Below, piece by piece: positions 11,274 through 20,976 of a stretch of DNA of 64,000 nucleotides. The stretch is taken from positions 37,199-101,198 of the forward strand of contig JAJTGR010000069.1 of assembly GCA_021299375.1 (NCBI GenBank). Direction: 5' to 3'. Source of the DNA: Gemmatimonadota bacterium. GTDB lineage: Bacteria; Gemmatimonadota; Gemmatimonadetes; Gemmatimonadales; Gemmatimonadaceae. The notes beneath the pieces are model-generated. The model made no database searches. It saw only the letters and a list, made by a program, of their open reading frames with translations, and was not told the origin of the DNA. Position 1 is the first letter of the stretch. Each line of letters starts with the position of its first letter. A program made the translations under genes and the position numbers.

Positions 11274-13229
11274 ATGACGAGAGCGACGTTGGATCAGGAC
11301 CCGATGCCGAACGTCTCGCCCGAGGCGCAGGCGTTCGTACGCGCCATTGGGGCCGGCGGTGACCTGCCAGCGTTCGTGAAGCATGTCCGCACGATCATTC
11401 AGGTCGCATCAGACCTGAAGGTGCGCGTCCAGATGCTCGAGGACGCCATTGTGAAGGATGTGGCGCTGACCGCCAAGGTGCTGCGGATTGCCAATGCCAC
11501 ACTGTGGAACGCCGGGGTCCGGGTGAATTCGGTGAAGCAGTCGATCATGCTGCTGGGGTTCGACCGGGTGCAGCACCTGTCGAGCGCCGCGAGTGTCTTC
11601 GACCATCTGCAGAAGAAGGCGCCGGCGGTCGAGGAGTTGCTCGCGCTGTCGGTGCTGACGGCCAACCAGAGCATCGAACTGGCGGCAGCGGTGGGGTTCG
11701 GCAAGGGAGAAGTCGCGTATCTGTGCGGGCTGTTCCGCAACCTCGGCGAGGTGACGGTGGCGGTGCACCGCGTATCGCAGTACGGCCAGTGGCTGCGTCG
11801 GTGCGAGCAGGCGCCGCCCCCCCCTCCCGGTACGGAGCAGGCCATCCTGGGCTTCACGTTCGAGGATGTTGGTGTGGCCCTGGCGCACCAGTGGAAGCTG
11901 CCCCGCGAGGTGGTGAACAGTCTGCGCCGCCTCGACCCGAGCTTGGTGGACGCGTCCACGCCGCTGCATACCATCACGCAGCTGAGCGCCGACATGACCA
12001 ATGCCGTCTATCGTGACGCCGCGCCAGGATCCACACACTTCGAGCAGTCCCTCAAGGCCTTCGCCCACCCACTCAACCTGTCGACCGAGACGGTCATGGA
12101 AGTGGCACAGGCCGCGTGGTTGACCAGCAAGGGCACAATCCGCACGATGGAGCTCGGCGGCAAGTCGGCGAAGATGGAAGGACGCCTGCGGGGGGCAGCC
12201 GCACGGATGGCACCGGTCAAGGAGAAGCAGGAGCCTGTGGACCGGGCTCGCAAGGATGGCGCGAGCTCGGACGGCGCGAGCGGGGATGGCGCGAGCTCGG
12301 ACGGCGCGAGCGTGGGGGGCGCGAGCGGGGACGGCGCGAGCGTGGGGGGCGCGAGCGGGGACGGCGCGAGCGTGGACGGCGCGAGCGGGGACGGCGCGAG
12401 CGTGGGGGGCGCGAGCGTGGACGGCGCGAGCGTGGACGGCGCGAGCTCGGACGGCGCGAGCGTGGACGGCGCGAGCCTCGACGGCGCGGAGGCGTTGGAC
12501 GCCGAGGGGTTCGAGGTCAGGCACGATCACGCCGAACGTGAGGAGGGAGCGGAGCGCCGCCGTCGGGTCGGCGGCGAACGGCGTGAGGAGACGACCCGGG
12601 CGCGGAGCGCGCTCACCCGTGAGCGCGAGGACGAACCGGACGAGCCCGCGTGGCGGCCGAACCACGAGCGGTACGCCGAGCGGGCGGGAGACTCGAAAGA
12701 GGAAGCCGATGCCCGCACGGTCCTGCGGGAGATCGTCGATCAGCGACTGAGCGGCACGGGCTTCGATCTCGGCACGGTCACGCGGTCGGCCATGGCGGCG
12801 ATTGCGGCGGCCGGCTACGAACGCGTCCTGCTGGCACTCAGCAGCGAGGACTTCCTGACGGTGCGCGGCCGAGTTGGCATCGGCGCCGGACACGAACACC
12901 TGCTGCGGCACTTCCTCGTACGCCCCATCGCCTCAGCGGGACCGCTCGGTGCCGTGCTGCATGGGCGCACCGACACCTTCGCGAGCTGTGAAGGCACCGC
13001 CGGCAAGACGTGGCGCCGCGACCGCACCCTGTACGAGCTGGCACCGCGCAACTTCGGCGTACTGCCACTGGTGCTGGAAGAGAAGTTGCTGGGGTGCGTC
13101 TACTTCGACACGCGCAGCAAGTCGCTGGAGATGTCGGATGCCCTGCGCGAGATGCTGCTGGAGATTCGCGACCATCTGGTGGCGGCCTTCGCCAACCATC
13201 GGCGGGGCGCCGCTCGGGACGCGGCCTGA
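11274..13229 (+). CDS. HDOD-GAF signalling protein with DGAS repeat linker
   Basis: A 651-residue cytosolic protein. Residues about 15-280 form an HDOD domain (VKDVALTAKVLRIANA, SIMLLGFDRVQHLS, YLCGLFRNLGEV), a degenerate relative of HD phosphohydrolases used as a signalling or scaffold module. Residues 328-406 are a pentapeptide array (DGASx, with some GGASx) coded by a 15-bp minisatellite. An Arg/Glu-rich stretch follows, then a GAF-like sensor domain at about 480-640 (LPLVLEEKLLGCVYFDT). ATG 11274 starts just before MTRATLDQD; the upstream frame is not coding-like. The amidase gene starts 17 bp downstream, but with its own promoter-like box. The combination suggests a regulatory role; the ligand and partner are unknown. 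Confidence 0.85.
   Translation: MTRATLDQDPMPNVSPEAQAFVRAIGAGGDLPAFVKHVRTIIQVASDLKVRVQMLEDAIVKDVALTAKVLRIANATLWNAGVRVNSVKQSIMLLGFDRVQHLSSAASVFDHLQKKAPAVEELLALSVLTANQSIELAAAVGFGKGEVAYLCGLFRNLGEVTVAVHRVSQYGQWLRRCEQAPPPPPGTEQAILGFTFEDVGVALAHQWKLPREVVNSLRRLDPSLVDASTPLHTITQLSADMTNAVYRDAAPGSTHFEQSLKAFAHPLNLSTETVMEVAQAAWLTSKGTIRTMELGGKSAKMEGRLRGAAARMAPVKEKQEPVDRARKDGASSDGASGDGASSDGASVGGASGDGASVGGASGDGASVDGASGDGASVGGASVDGASVDGASSDGASVDGASLDGAEALDAEGFEVRHDHAEREEGAERRRRVGGERREETTRARSALTREREDEPDEPAWRPNHERYAERAGDSKEEADARTVLREIVDQRLSGTGFDLGTVTRSAMAAIAAAGYERVLLALSSEDFLTVRGRVGIGAGHEHLLRHFLVRPIASAGPLGAVLHGRTDTFASCEGTAGKTWRRDRTLYELAPRNFGVLPLVLEEKLLGCVYFDTRSKSLEMSDALREMLLEIRDHLVAAFANHRRGAARDAA
12255..12491 (+). 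repeat. 15-bp minisatellite, 15 full units plus a partial one
   Basis: Fifteen consecutive 15-bp units of the form GAC GGC GCG AGC NNN (encoding D/G-G-A-S-x), then a partial unit reading DGAE. The variable fifth codon alternates between GTG, GGG, TCG and CTC, and the first codon between GAC, GAT and GGG. The unit length is a multiple of three, so copy-number change would lengthen or shorten the linker without frame loss. Confidence 0.95.
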
Positions 13230-13233
13230 GTGC

Positions 13234-13239
13234 TATCTT
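13234..13239 (+). promoter_or_regulatory. TANNNT box (TATCTT) 7 nt before the amidase ATG
   Basis: TATCTT ends 7 nt before ATG 13247 and there is no Shine-Dalgarno sequence in between. This is the spacing expected if transcription starts at or next to the A of the start codon (leaderless mRNA). Confidence 0.5.
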
Positions 13240-13246
13240 TTTCGGC

Positions 13247-14824
13247 ATGGCCCCATCCCGCCGTGATGCTCTGGCCCAACTCGGTGCCCTGCTGGCGCTG
13301 CCACTCGTGCGGTGGCCAAGGCTCGCGACCGACCCGCTGACCGATACCATTGCCGGCTTTCAGGCCGGCCGCCTCCGCGGTGAGTACACCGCTGAGGAAG
13401 TCACACGGCGGGCGCTCGAGCGATGCCGAGAGCGCGGCACGGCGCTGCGGGCGGTGGACCTGCTGGCCGACTCCGCCTTGACGGAGGCCACCCGGTCGGA
13501 TGGGCGTCTCCGGCGCGGGGGCCTGCGGGGCCCGCTCGACGGCGTGCCGCTGTTCGCCAAGAGCATCTACGACATGGCGGGGCTACCGACCACGGCCTCG
13601 AGCGCCGAGTGGGCGCGGCTGTTTCCAGGACCGGTGCGACGGGATGCCCTGGAAGTGCAGCGCCTGCGCGAGGCCGGCGCCGTGCTGCTGGGCAAGACAG
13701 CGGCCGATGACTTCGCGTACCGCGGCAACGGTACCAGCTCGCTCACGGGCCAGGTGCTGAACCCCTACGATCCCTCCGGGGTGCGCACCCCCGGCGGCTC
13801 AAGCGCCGGCGCGGCCGTCGTGGTGGCCACCGGCATGGCGTTCGCCGCCCTGGGCACCGACGATGGCGGATCGAATCGCATTCCCGCGCAGTTCACGGGC
13901 GTGGTGGGGATGAAGCCGACGTTCGGGCTGGTGCCACGCACCGGCGTGATTCCCACGTGGCCCTATCTCGATACGCACGGGCCGTTGGCGCGCACCGTGG
14001 CCGATGCGGCGCTGATGCTCGACGCGATAGCCGGGCCGCACGCCTCCGACGGGCTGGCGATGCGTGCGCCATGGCCCCGCGGCGTCCTGGCCCGCCTGCG
14101 CGATGATGCGCTCGCCGGGGCACGACTCGGTCTGGTGGCCCTCCACGTCCCGCGGACGCAGATGTCGGCGGAATCGCTGACCGTGTTCGACCGCGCGATT
14201 GCCGACTGCGTGGCAGCGGGGGCCGTGGTGGAGTCGTTCGACGCGCCGGTTACGCGGGCGACGGTGCGCGCGCAGTTCGCCGAGGCGGCGGCGGCGCGTG
14301 GCGACGTCGCGCCAGACCCCAACTCGCCCGCCGCCACGGCCAACGCCCTGCAGCGCTACTTTGCCGGCCAGGGCGGGGATGCCGTCGCGCACGTGCAGCG
14401 CGGCATCGCCGCGTATCGCGCCTTCTACGACGTGCTGCCGAGCGACTGGGAGGCCGTGGCGGCGCTCCTCAGGCGGCCGTACGAACAGGATGCGGCGGGC
14501 GTCTCGTTCGCGCGTTCGCGCGCCGAGACCGTGGCCCAACTGACGAACGCGTTTCGCGCCCAGCGGCTGGATGCGATGGTCTATCCCACCATGCCGTTCC
14601 CCGCACCGGCGGCCACGTCATCCTGGCCCGATGTACGCACGACGCTGGGCTACGGCAACTGGCTGGGCCTCCCGGAGGTCTCCGTGCCGGCGGGCCACGG
14701 CACCGATGGCATGCCGGCGGGGAACCTGAGCTTCGTGGGGCTGCCAGGCAGTGACGGGCAGCTGCTGGCGCTGGCGCACGCCTACGAGCGTCAATCGCAG
14801 CGCTTCGTCCTGCCGCCAGGCTGA
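13247..14824 (+). CDS. Amidase-signature enzyme with Tat-like signal
   Basis: A 525-residue amidase-signature family hydrolase. The Ser-cisSer-Lys triad regions are visible: the lysine in VPLFAKSIYDMAG (about residue 105), the Gly/Ser-rich TPGGSSAGAAVVVA (about 185), and GTDDGGSNRIPAQF with the nucleophile serine (about 205-215). The N-terminus SRRDALAQLGALLALPLV is a twin-arginine-type signal, so the enzyme probably acts outside the cytoplasm, hydrolysing amide bonds. ATG 13247 is chosen over upstream frames that overlap the HDOD gene. Substrate class (acylamide, peptide or other) cannot be told from the sequence; it is not GatA because of the signal and the lack of Gat neighbours. Confidence 0.87.
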   Translation: MAPSRRDALAQLGALLALPLVRWPRLATDPLTDTIAGFQAGRLRGEYTAEEVTRRALERCRERGTALRAVDLLADSALTEATRSDGRLRRGGLRGPLDGVPLFAKSIYDMAGLPTTASSAEWARLFPGPVRRDALEVQRLREAGAVLLGKTAADDFAYRGNGTSSLTGQVLNPYDPSGVRTPGGSSAGAAVVVATGMAFAALGTDDGGSNRIPAQFTGVVGMKPTFGLVPRTGVIPTWPYLDTHGPLARTVADAALMLDAIAGPHASDGLAMRAPWPRGVLARLRDDALAGARLGLVALHVPRTQMSAESLTVFDRAIADCVAAGAVVESFDAPVTRATVRAQFAEAAAARGDVAPDPNSPAATANALQRYFAGQGGDAVAHVQRGIAAYRAFYDVLPSDWEAVAALLRRPYEQDAAGVSFARSRAETVAQLTNAFRAQRLDAMVYPTMPFPAPAATSSWPDVRTTLGYGNWLGLPEVSVPAGHGTDGMPAGNLSFVGLPGSDGQLLALAHAYERQSQRFVLPPG

Positions 14825-14847
14825 CGTTCGGCCGCGGTGTCCGAACG
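14825..14847 (+). terminator. Hairpin directly after the amidase stop
   Basis: CGTTCGG and CCGAACG pair across a 9-nt loop immediately after the TGA. No U tract follows, so strength is uncertain. Confidence 0.35.
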
Positions 14848-14964
14848 GCGCCAACGCGCACGCTTGACACGGTCGCGCTTCCCATCGCAACCTCGGCCAC
14901 CGGCGGCGCCACGTGGGCGCCGCGAACCACGCGCCAGCCCCCGAGCCGCCGCGAGGCCCCTGCA

Positions 14965-16446
14965 ATGCAGCGCCCATACTACCCCATCATCTACGTGCGC
15001 GGTTACGCCATGACGAGCGGCGAGGTGGAGAACACCGTCGCCGATCCGTACATGGGATTCAACCTCGGCTCCACCAAGCTGCGGCAGCAGTATCCCAAGT
15101 CCGTCGTGCGGCACGTCTTCGAGTCGCCGCTGGTCCGCCTCATGAAGGACGAAGGCTACACCGACACTTACATCGACGGTGCCGAGGTTCCGGTCGGCCG
15201 CCCCCTCTCACCCAAGTCGGTGTGGATCTACCGCTACTACGAGGAGGCCTCGAAGGCGCTGGGCACCGGCCAAGCCTCCGAGATCGAGGTGTACGCGAAG
15301 GGACTGCTCGATCTCATCAACCAGCTGCACGACCGGTATGTGCCGGGAGATCGCGCCCGATTCGGTACGAACTCCGAGCAGTTCCGCGTCTATCTCGTCG
15401 CGCACTCCATGGGAGGGCTCATCTGCCGCTGCCTGCTGCAGAACTTTTCCCGCAACGATCAACGGGTGGACAAGGTATTCACCTACGCCACGCCCCACGG
15501 GGGCATCGACCTGCGCGGCGTCGGGAACGTGCCGGGATTCCTCGGCGTCGCGAACGTGGACACGTTCAACGAGGGACGCATGCGCGAGTACCTCATGCTC
15601 GATCGCACCAGGCCGGTGAACTCGCTGGATGGGGCTTTCCCCGAGGAGCGATTCTTCAGTCTCGTCGGGACCAACCATGACGACTACGGCATGGCCCGGT
15701 TTGCCGTCGGCCCGATGAGCGACGGGCTCGTGCGCATCGCGAACGCGTACGCCGCGGACACGCCGCGAGCCTTCGTGCACCGGTCGCACTCCGGCCATTA
15801 CGGTATCGTCAACTCCGAGGACGGCTACCAGAACCTGCGCCGGTTCCTCTTCGGCAATGTGCGCGTCGATGCGTTCCTCGACATCGAGGAGATCATGCTG
15901 CCACCGGCCGTCGACCACGCCAAGGCCGAAGGCCACGCGATCCGCGCCGACTATCTGGTGGACCTCATCGTTCGCGTACGTGGCGGGCGTTGGGACCTGC
16001 ACCGACGGACCAGTAGCGAGGGCTCGGCGATCCTGGTGGACTACGCGAAGCACGTCGAGGCGAAGCGCCCGGTGCATCTGGCCAGCGTCTTCCTGTCGAA
16101 CACGGCGCGCGTCGACGCAACACGTCCCACCCTGGGCTTCAGCCTCGACCTGGGCGTGCAGGTGCCCGAGTACCAGCTCGACGGACAGCCGTTCTGGCGA
16201 AAGGACCACTACGATGGTGGCTTTCTCTTCCGCGACAAGCTCAATCTCGAAGCCACCACCGACGATGGTGGCCGATGGCAGGTGCGCTACGGCTGGGATA
16301 CGGCGTCGCCCAATGCCGTCGGGCACGAGGCGCGTGGTGAGACCCTCATTCCGGGTAGCTGGGTGTTCGAGGTTCCGGTGCTGCAGAACACGAAGCCCGG
16401 GCTCAAGGCGACGCTGCGGCTGGAGACACGGCCGTGGAATGAGTGA
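14965..16446 (+). CDS. Lipase-like alpha/beta hydrolase
   Basis: A 493-residue protein without an evident signal peptide. It begins YYPIIYVRGYAMTSGEVE, the first strand and oxyanion region of a lipase/PGAP1-like hydrolase. The nucleophile elbow AHSMGG is at about residue 148-153 (serine in VAHSMGGLICRCLLQNF), and YATPHGGIDL follows. Residues about 300-490 form an extra beta-rich domain (LDIEEIMLPPAVDHAK to the end) not typical of minimal lipases. ATG 14965 follows GAGG at a good distance. It is probably an esterase or lipase acting on lipid or polyester substrates; specificity is not visible. Confidence 0.8.
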   Translation: MQRPYYPIIYVRGYAMTSGEVENTVADPYMGFNLGSTKLRQQYPKSVVRHVFESPLVRLMKDEGYTDTYIDGAEVPVGRPLSPKSVWIYRYYEEASKALGTGQASEIEVYAKGLLDLINQLHDRYVPGDRARFGTNSEQFRVYLVAHSMGGLICRCLLQNFSRNDQRVDKVFTYATPHGGIDLRGVGNVPGFLGVANVDTFNEGRMREYLMLDRTRPVNSLDGAFPEERFFSLVGTNHDDYGMARFAVGPMSDGLVRIANAYAADTPRAFVHRSHSGHYGIVNSEDGYQNLRRFLFGNVRVDAFLDIEEIMLPPAVDHAKAEGHAIRADYLVDLIVRVRGGRWDLHRRTSSEGSAILVDYAKHVEAKRPVHLASVFLSNTARVDATRPTLGFSLDLGVQVPEYQLDGQPFWRKDHYDGGFLFRDKLNLEATTDDGGRWQVRYGWDTASPNAVGHEARGETLIPGSWVFEVPVLQNTKPGLKATLRLETRPWNE

Positions 16447-16496
16447 ACGCGGAGACGTGACGGCCTGGCGCGACGAACACGGCAGGCCTCCGCGTT
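16446..16496. terminator. Bidirectional two-stem hairpin between convergent genes
   Basis: An outer 9-bp stem (AACGCGGAG/CTCCGCGTT) encloses an inner GCCTG/CAGGC stem, in the gap between the stop codons at 16446 and 16558. No long T tract is present on either side. Confidence 0.45.
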
Positions 16497-16557
16497 GGCA
16501 GCGGCAGGAGTCGTGAGCGGGAGCTGGCACCGACTGCGCCCGACGCCACCACCCGAA

Positions 16558-17544
16558 TCAGAACACCGCGTGCTCTCCGCGATCGTCAGCCGTCTCGCCG
16601 CGCAGCATGCGCGCGTAGTGCTCGGCGAGTGTATCCCGACCGAAGGACGGCGTGGCGTCGGCATCGTAGCGGTTCGCCGCGTCGTCCCACACCAGCATCG
16701 ACTCCGTGGCGTAGTACCGGCCGATTCGCGCGAATTCGGCCTTGCTGGCAAGCGGGGGGATGACCTTGCCAAGCGTACCGAGCACCGCGACGAGCATGTC
16801 CAAGAGTGCGACCGGGACGTGCGTGAACGTCGGGGGCTTGCCGGCCAGCGAGAACAGCAATTCACCCTGCTGGCGCAAGGTCATGGCCTTGCCCGGACCA
16901 CCGATCGGCAGCACACGGTTCTGCCGCGCCGGATCGTCGAGGCAGCCGGCGAGGTACTCGGCTACGTCGTCGTCACTGATGGGTTTGCACGCGGTGAGCG
17001 TCCCGTCGCCGAAGAGCAGGAACGACTTGCCTTGCTGCACGCGCGCCACCTGTCCCGAGATCGACTTGAAGAACGCCGTGGGCCGCACGATGGACCAGAC
17101 GAGGCCGGATGCCTGCAGCGCCTGCTCGAAGGCCAGCTTGGCATGCTGGAAGGCCAGCCGTGGCTTCTGGACACAGATGGCCGAGAGCAGCACGAAGTGC
17201 GAGACCCCGGCGGCCCTGGCGGCGGCCAGCAGGTTGAGATGGGCATCGTGATCGATGGCCCAGGCATCGCGCGGTGCCCCGGTGCGCGACGCCATGCAGG
17301 AAACGACCGCGTCGAAGTGTTCACCGCGGAAACCGTCGCCGGCGAGTGACGCCAGGTCGGTGACCTGGCCCTCTCGCACGATGACACCGGCCGGTAGCGC
17401 CAGCGTGTCGTGCGATGGCCGCGTGCGGACGAAGCACACCACCTCATGGCCTTGGCGCACCAGCGCGCGCACCGTGGCGCGCCCAATGGTGCCGGTGGCG
17501 CCGACCATGAAGATGCGACGCCGGGTGTCTGCGGGGGGCATCAT
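16558..17544 (-). CDS. bciA: Divinyl chlorophyllide a 8-vinyl-reductase family (BciA/DVR)
   Basis: A 328-residue NAD(P)-dependent reductase of the atypical SDR class. The Rossmann motif GATGTIGRATV is at residues 15-25. The rest matches plant DVR and bacterial BciA block by block: VVSCMASRTG, HFVLLSAICVQKP, SIVRPTAFFKS, FGDGTLTACKPIS, NRVLPIGGPGKAMT, KAEFARIGRYYA. The known enzyme reduces the 8-vinyl group of divinyl (proto)chlorophyllide in (bacterio)chlorophyll synthesis. No other pigment or photosystem gene is in the window, so either the photosynthesis cluster is elsewhere or this homologue has another substrate. ATG 17544 or 17541 may be the start; a TAATTT box lies 9 nt upstream. Confidence 0.85.
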   Translation of the reverse strand: MMPPADTRRRIFMVGATGTIGRATVRALVRQGHEVVCFVRTRPSHDTLALPAGVIVREGQVTDLASLAGDGFRGEHFDAVVSCMASRTGAPRDAWAIDHDAHLNLLAAARAAGVSHFVLLSAICVQKPRLAFQHAKLAFEQALQASGLVWSIVRPTAFFKSISGQVARVQQGKSFLLFGDGTLTACKPISDDDVAEYLAGCLDDPARQNRVLPIGGPGKAMTLRQQGELLFSLAGKPPTFTHVPVALLDMLVAVLGTLGKVIPPLASKAEFARIGRYYATESMLVWDDAANRYDADATPSFGRDTLAEHYARMLRGETADDRGEHAVF

Positions 17545-17553
17545 AGGCGGCCA

Positions 17554-17559
17554 AAATTA
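17554..17559 (-). promoter_or_regulatory. TANNNT box (TAATTT) 9 nt before the BciA-type gene
   Basis: On the minus strand TAATTT is followed by TGGCCGCCT and ATG 17544. The leader would be 2-3 nt at most. Confidence 0.4.
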
Positions 17560-17752
17560 CCCGGGGCATCGGCCGACGCCCACCCCACTCGCCAACGACG
17601 CCATCCGGACGCGGGGGATGTTCCTGTCGGCACTCCACCCTCGTCGCCTCGGCACTGCGGCGTGCCCCGATGACGGCCCGCCGCAGTGCTGGGCCATGCT
17701 GGCGTGGCTCGGCATCGGGTTTCGCCGGAGCCGGGGGCTCCACCACGCACTG

Positions 17753-17818
17753 GCCGGCACGCCTTGGCCGGCACGCCTTGGCCGGCACGCCTTGGCCGGC
17801 ACGAGGGAGTGCCGGCCA
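17753..17818. repeat. 14-bp tandem repeat ending in a hairpin
   Basis: Three full copies and a partial copy of GGCCGGCACGCCTT (17753-17804). The last copy also forms a 9-bp stem (GGCCGGCAC/GTGCCGGCC, loop GAGGGA) spanning 17795-17818. It is non-coding; 14 is not a multiple of three. Confidence 0.9.
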
Positions 17819-17932
17819 CCGACGTGGGTGCCTGAGGAGCGACGTTGCTGAGTCGCGGCCATTCCGCGCGCAGCGCAACCGGCGCATGTTGGGCGGGCTG
17901 TTCAATCGATCCCTCGCTCCCGTGAGACCCCG

Positions 17933-18778
17933 ATGCGTCGTTTCCGCTGGCTGGCGGTGCTGCCGCTCCTCACCACGTTCACCGCGCCGACCGCGACGGC
18001 GCAGGGCACCGCACTCTCCCTCTGGAAGTCCGGCGCGCCCGCGTTCGGCATGTTCGTGCCCAGTGAACGCGCACCGGGCGCCACCGACGCCACCGGCCGG
18101 CGGTTGCCGCCGTTGTACACCGCCGATGGCGCGAAGGCGCTCGCTGCCAACCCGCTGCTCGACTACCTGTTCCTCAACCTCGAAGGGGCCTATGATGCCG
18201 ACGCCGTGCGGGCCATGGTCGCCGGCCTCAGGGCCAGCAGCGCGCCGACGCGCCCCACGCTGCTCGTGCGTATCCCCACCATCGAGGCGGCGGGCGCCGA
18301 TTCCACGCGCGCACGGGTGAAGCAGGCGCTTGCCCTCGGCGCCGATGGCGTGGTCATCCCGCACGTGCGCAGCGCCGACGAAGCGCGGCTGGCGGCCCGC
18401 TTCTTCCGGGAGGCAGGGGCCAACGTGTGGACGCCGGCAAACGCCACGGGCACCGTGATTGCCATGCTCATGATCGAGGACAAGGGCGCCGTCGCCGCGA
18501 TGCAGGACATCGCCGCCGTTCCGGGCTACAGCCTGCTCTCGTGCGGCATCGGGAGCCTCACGCGCGACATGGGCGGCGACGGGCCCGGCGCCGAGGCGGC
18601 GTGCAAGCAGGTGCGCGACATCGGCGCCACGGTCGGCATGCCGAGCATGATGACGGCAACCGCCACCACCATCCGCGACCGCCTCGACAAGGGCTATCGC
18701 GGGTTGCTCATGTCTGGCTCGGCGGAGCAGGCGTCCGCCGTCATTCGCGCCGGCCACGAGATCATCGGACGTCGCTGA
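17933..18778 (+). CDS. Exported HpcH/HpaI aldolase/citrate lyase family protein
   Basis: A 281-residue protein with a signal peptide (MRRFRWLAVLPLLTTFTAPTATA, cleavage before QGTALS) and a TIM-barrel domain of the HpcH/HpaI family. Visible family elements are DYLFLNLEGAYDADA, TLLVRIPTIEA, ALALGADGVVIPHVRSADEA and the metal-region glutamate in MLMIEDKGAVAAMQDI. Family members cleave or form C-C bonds of 2-oxo acids, usually in the cytoplasm. The GP(N/A)DLS motif that holds the second metal ligand in HpaI is replaced by CGIGSLTRDMG, so activity may differ. Export of this fold is unusual. Its last 17 bp overlap the end of the convergent cyclophilin gene. Confidence 0.82.
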   Translation: MRRFRWLAVLPLLTTFTAPTATAQGTALSLWKSGAPAFGMFVPSERAPGATDATGRRLPPLYTADGAKALAANPLLDYLFLNLEGAYDADAVRAMVAGLRASSAPTRPTLLVRIPTIEAAGADSTRARVKQALALGADGVVIPHVRSADEARLAARFFREAGANVWTPANATGTVIAMLMIEDKGAVAAMQDIAAVPGYSLLSCGIGSLTRDMGGDGPGAEAACKQVRDIGATVGMPSMMTATATTIRDRLDKGYRGLLMSGSAEQASAVIRAGHEIIGRR

Positions 18779-19478
18779 CCACCGTCGCTGACACGATCGA
18801 GTCGAGCGCCGGGAACCAACGCTGCAGATAGCGGTTCCCCTGCCGCACGATGCGCGAGAAGTTGGGCTCCTCGCCGTACTCGGCGTTCAGCTGGTCGACG
18901 ACGTCCAGCCCTTCCACCACGGTGGCGAAGGGCATGAACAACCGCTGGCCATCCAGCTTGCGCACGTTGTCGCCGGTGCTCACGAAGAGCTGCGTGGCGC
19001 GCGTGTTCGGCCCCGACGCGGCGAAGGCCATCGTCCCGCGCGTGTTCCGGCCCTTGATGGGATCATCGGGGATGGTGGCGTTGTTCCACAGGTCGTTCAC
19101 CGTCGGATCCCCGTGAATGCCGAACTGCACGATGAACCCCGGCACCATGCGGAAGAAGCGTACACCGCTGAAGTACCCCATGGTCACCAGCTCGTAGAAG
19201 CGATCCGATCCGCGCGGCGCCAGAGCACGCTGCACATCGACCACGAAGGGGCCCTTGCTGGTCTCGAAGCGTACTCGATAGCGGTCGGGGCTGCGCAGCG
19301 GCGCGGCGGCCGGTGCCGGGATCGTGGCCGCGGGCGCAATCGTGCTGTCATCGGCGGGCGATGGGCGCGGTTCGCCGGCGCAGGCGGCCAGCAGGAGCAG
19401 GGTGCTGGCCAGGGGTCCCGCTGAACGAAACAGCGGGAGCCGGGAGGAGGGTGTCAGGAAGGAGGACACAGCGCGCAT
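18762..19478 (-). CDS. Cyclophilin-type peptidyl-prolyl isomerase lipoprotein
   Basis: A 238-residue lipoprotein. The N-terminal signal ends in the lipobox LLAAC with Cys33, followed by a Pro/Ala-rich linker (about 34-65). The cyclophilin domain covers about 66-225: ETSKGPFVVDV, FYELVTMGYFSGVRFFRMVPGFIVQFG, RGTMAFAASGPNTRATQLFVST and FATVVEGLDVVDQL. It should assist folding of periplasmic or outer-membrane proteins by cis-trans isomerisation of X-Pro bonds. A TAGCTT box 5 nt before ATG 19478 with no Shine-Dalgarno sequence suggests a leaderless transcript. Confidence 0.92.
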   Translation of the reverse strand: MRAVSSFLTPSSRLPLFRSAGPLASTLLLLAACAGEPRPSPADDSTIAPAATIPAPAAAPLRSPDRYRVRFETSKGPFVVDVQRALAPRGSDRFYELVTMGYFSGVRFFRMVPGFIVQFGIHGDPTVNDLWNNATIPDDPIKGRNTRGTMAFAASGPNTRATQLFVSTGDNVRKLDGQRLFMPFATVVEGLDVVDQLNAEYGEEPNFSRIVRQGNRYLQRWFPALDSIVSATVVSDVR

Positions 19479-19483
19479 GATGC

Positions 19484-19489
19484 AAGCTA
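19484..19489 (-). promoter_or_regulatory. TANNNT box (TAGCTT) 5 nt before the cyclophilin ATG
   Basis: On the minus strand TAGCTT is followed by GCATC and then ATG 19478; no ribosome-binding site fits in between. Confidence 0.5.
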
Positions 19490-19579
19490 CCGCACGCCGG
19501 GATTGGACGTTCCGCCGCTGGCGATGGAGATTGCGATAGCGCCCCTATGGTACGCCATCGCCCACCCTCCGAGCTCCCC

Positions 19580-20947
<1,368 letters not shown>

Positions 20948-20965
20948 CGGGATTGGTGGGGTGGC

Positions 20966-20971
20966 TATCAT
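20966..20971 (+). promoter_or_regulatory. TANNNT box (TATCAT) 5 nt before the small Ada-like gene
   Basis: TATCAT is followed by TCAGC and then ATG 20977. A TGAC-containing -35-like hexamer (GCTGAC, 20943-20948) lies 17 nt upstream, overlapping the end of the peptidase gene. There is no Shine-Dalgarno sequence. Confidence 0.5.
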
Positions 20972-20976
20972 TCAGC

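Larger units (their letters stand above)
17545..17932. other. 388-bp intergenic stretch with short tandem repeats
   Basis: No coding frame here resembles a protein family. The notable content is the 14-bp repeat and the hairpin listed at 17753-17818. The promoter of the BciA-type gene should be at the left end and that of the aldolase gene at the right end. Confidence 0.5.

Noticed and set aside
12255..12491. Possible CRISPR array from regular repeats
   Set aside because: Units are 15 bp, directly adjacent, without spacers, and in frame inside a gene. No cas gene is present.
11409..12911. A 500-codon minus-strand frame with an (A)RAVHARAV-type repeat
   Set aside because: The repeat is just the DGAS minisatellite read on the other strand. 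The plus-strand frame holds the HDOD and GAF domains.
16558..17544. A photosynthesis gene cluster around the BciA-type gene
   Set aside because: Neighbours are a lipase-like hydrolase, an aldolase and a cyclophilin. No pigment, reaction-centre or carotenoid gene was recognised in the 64 kb.
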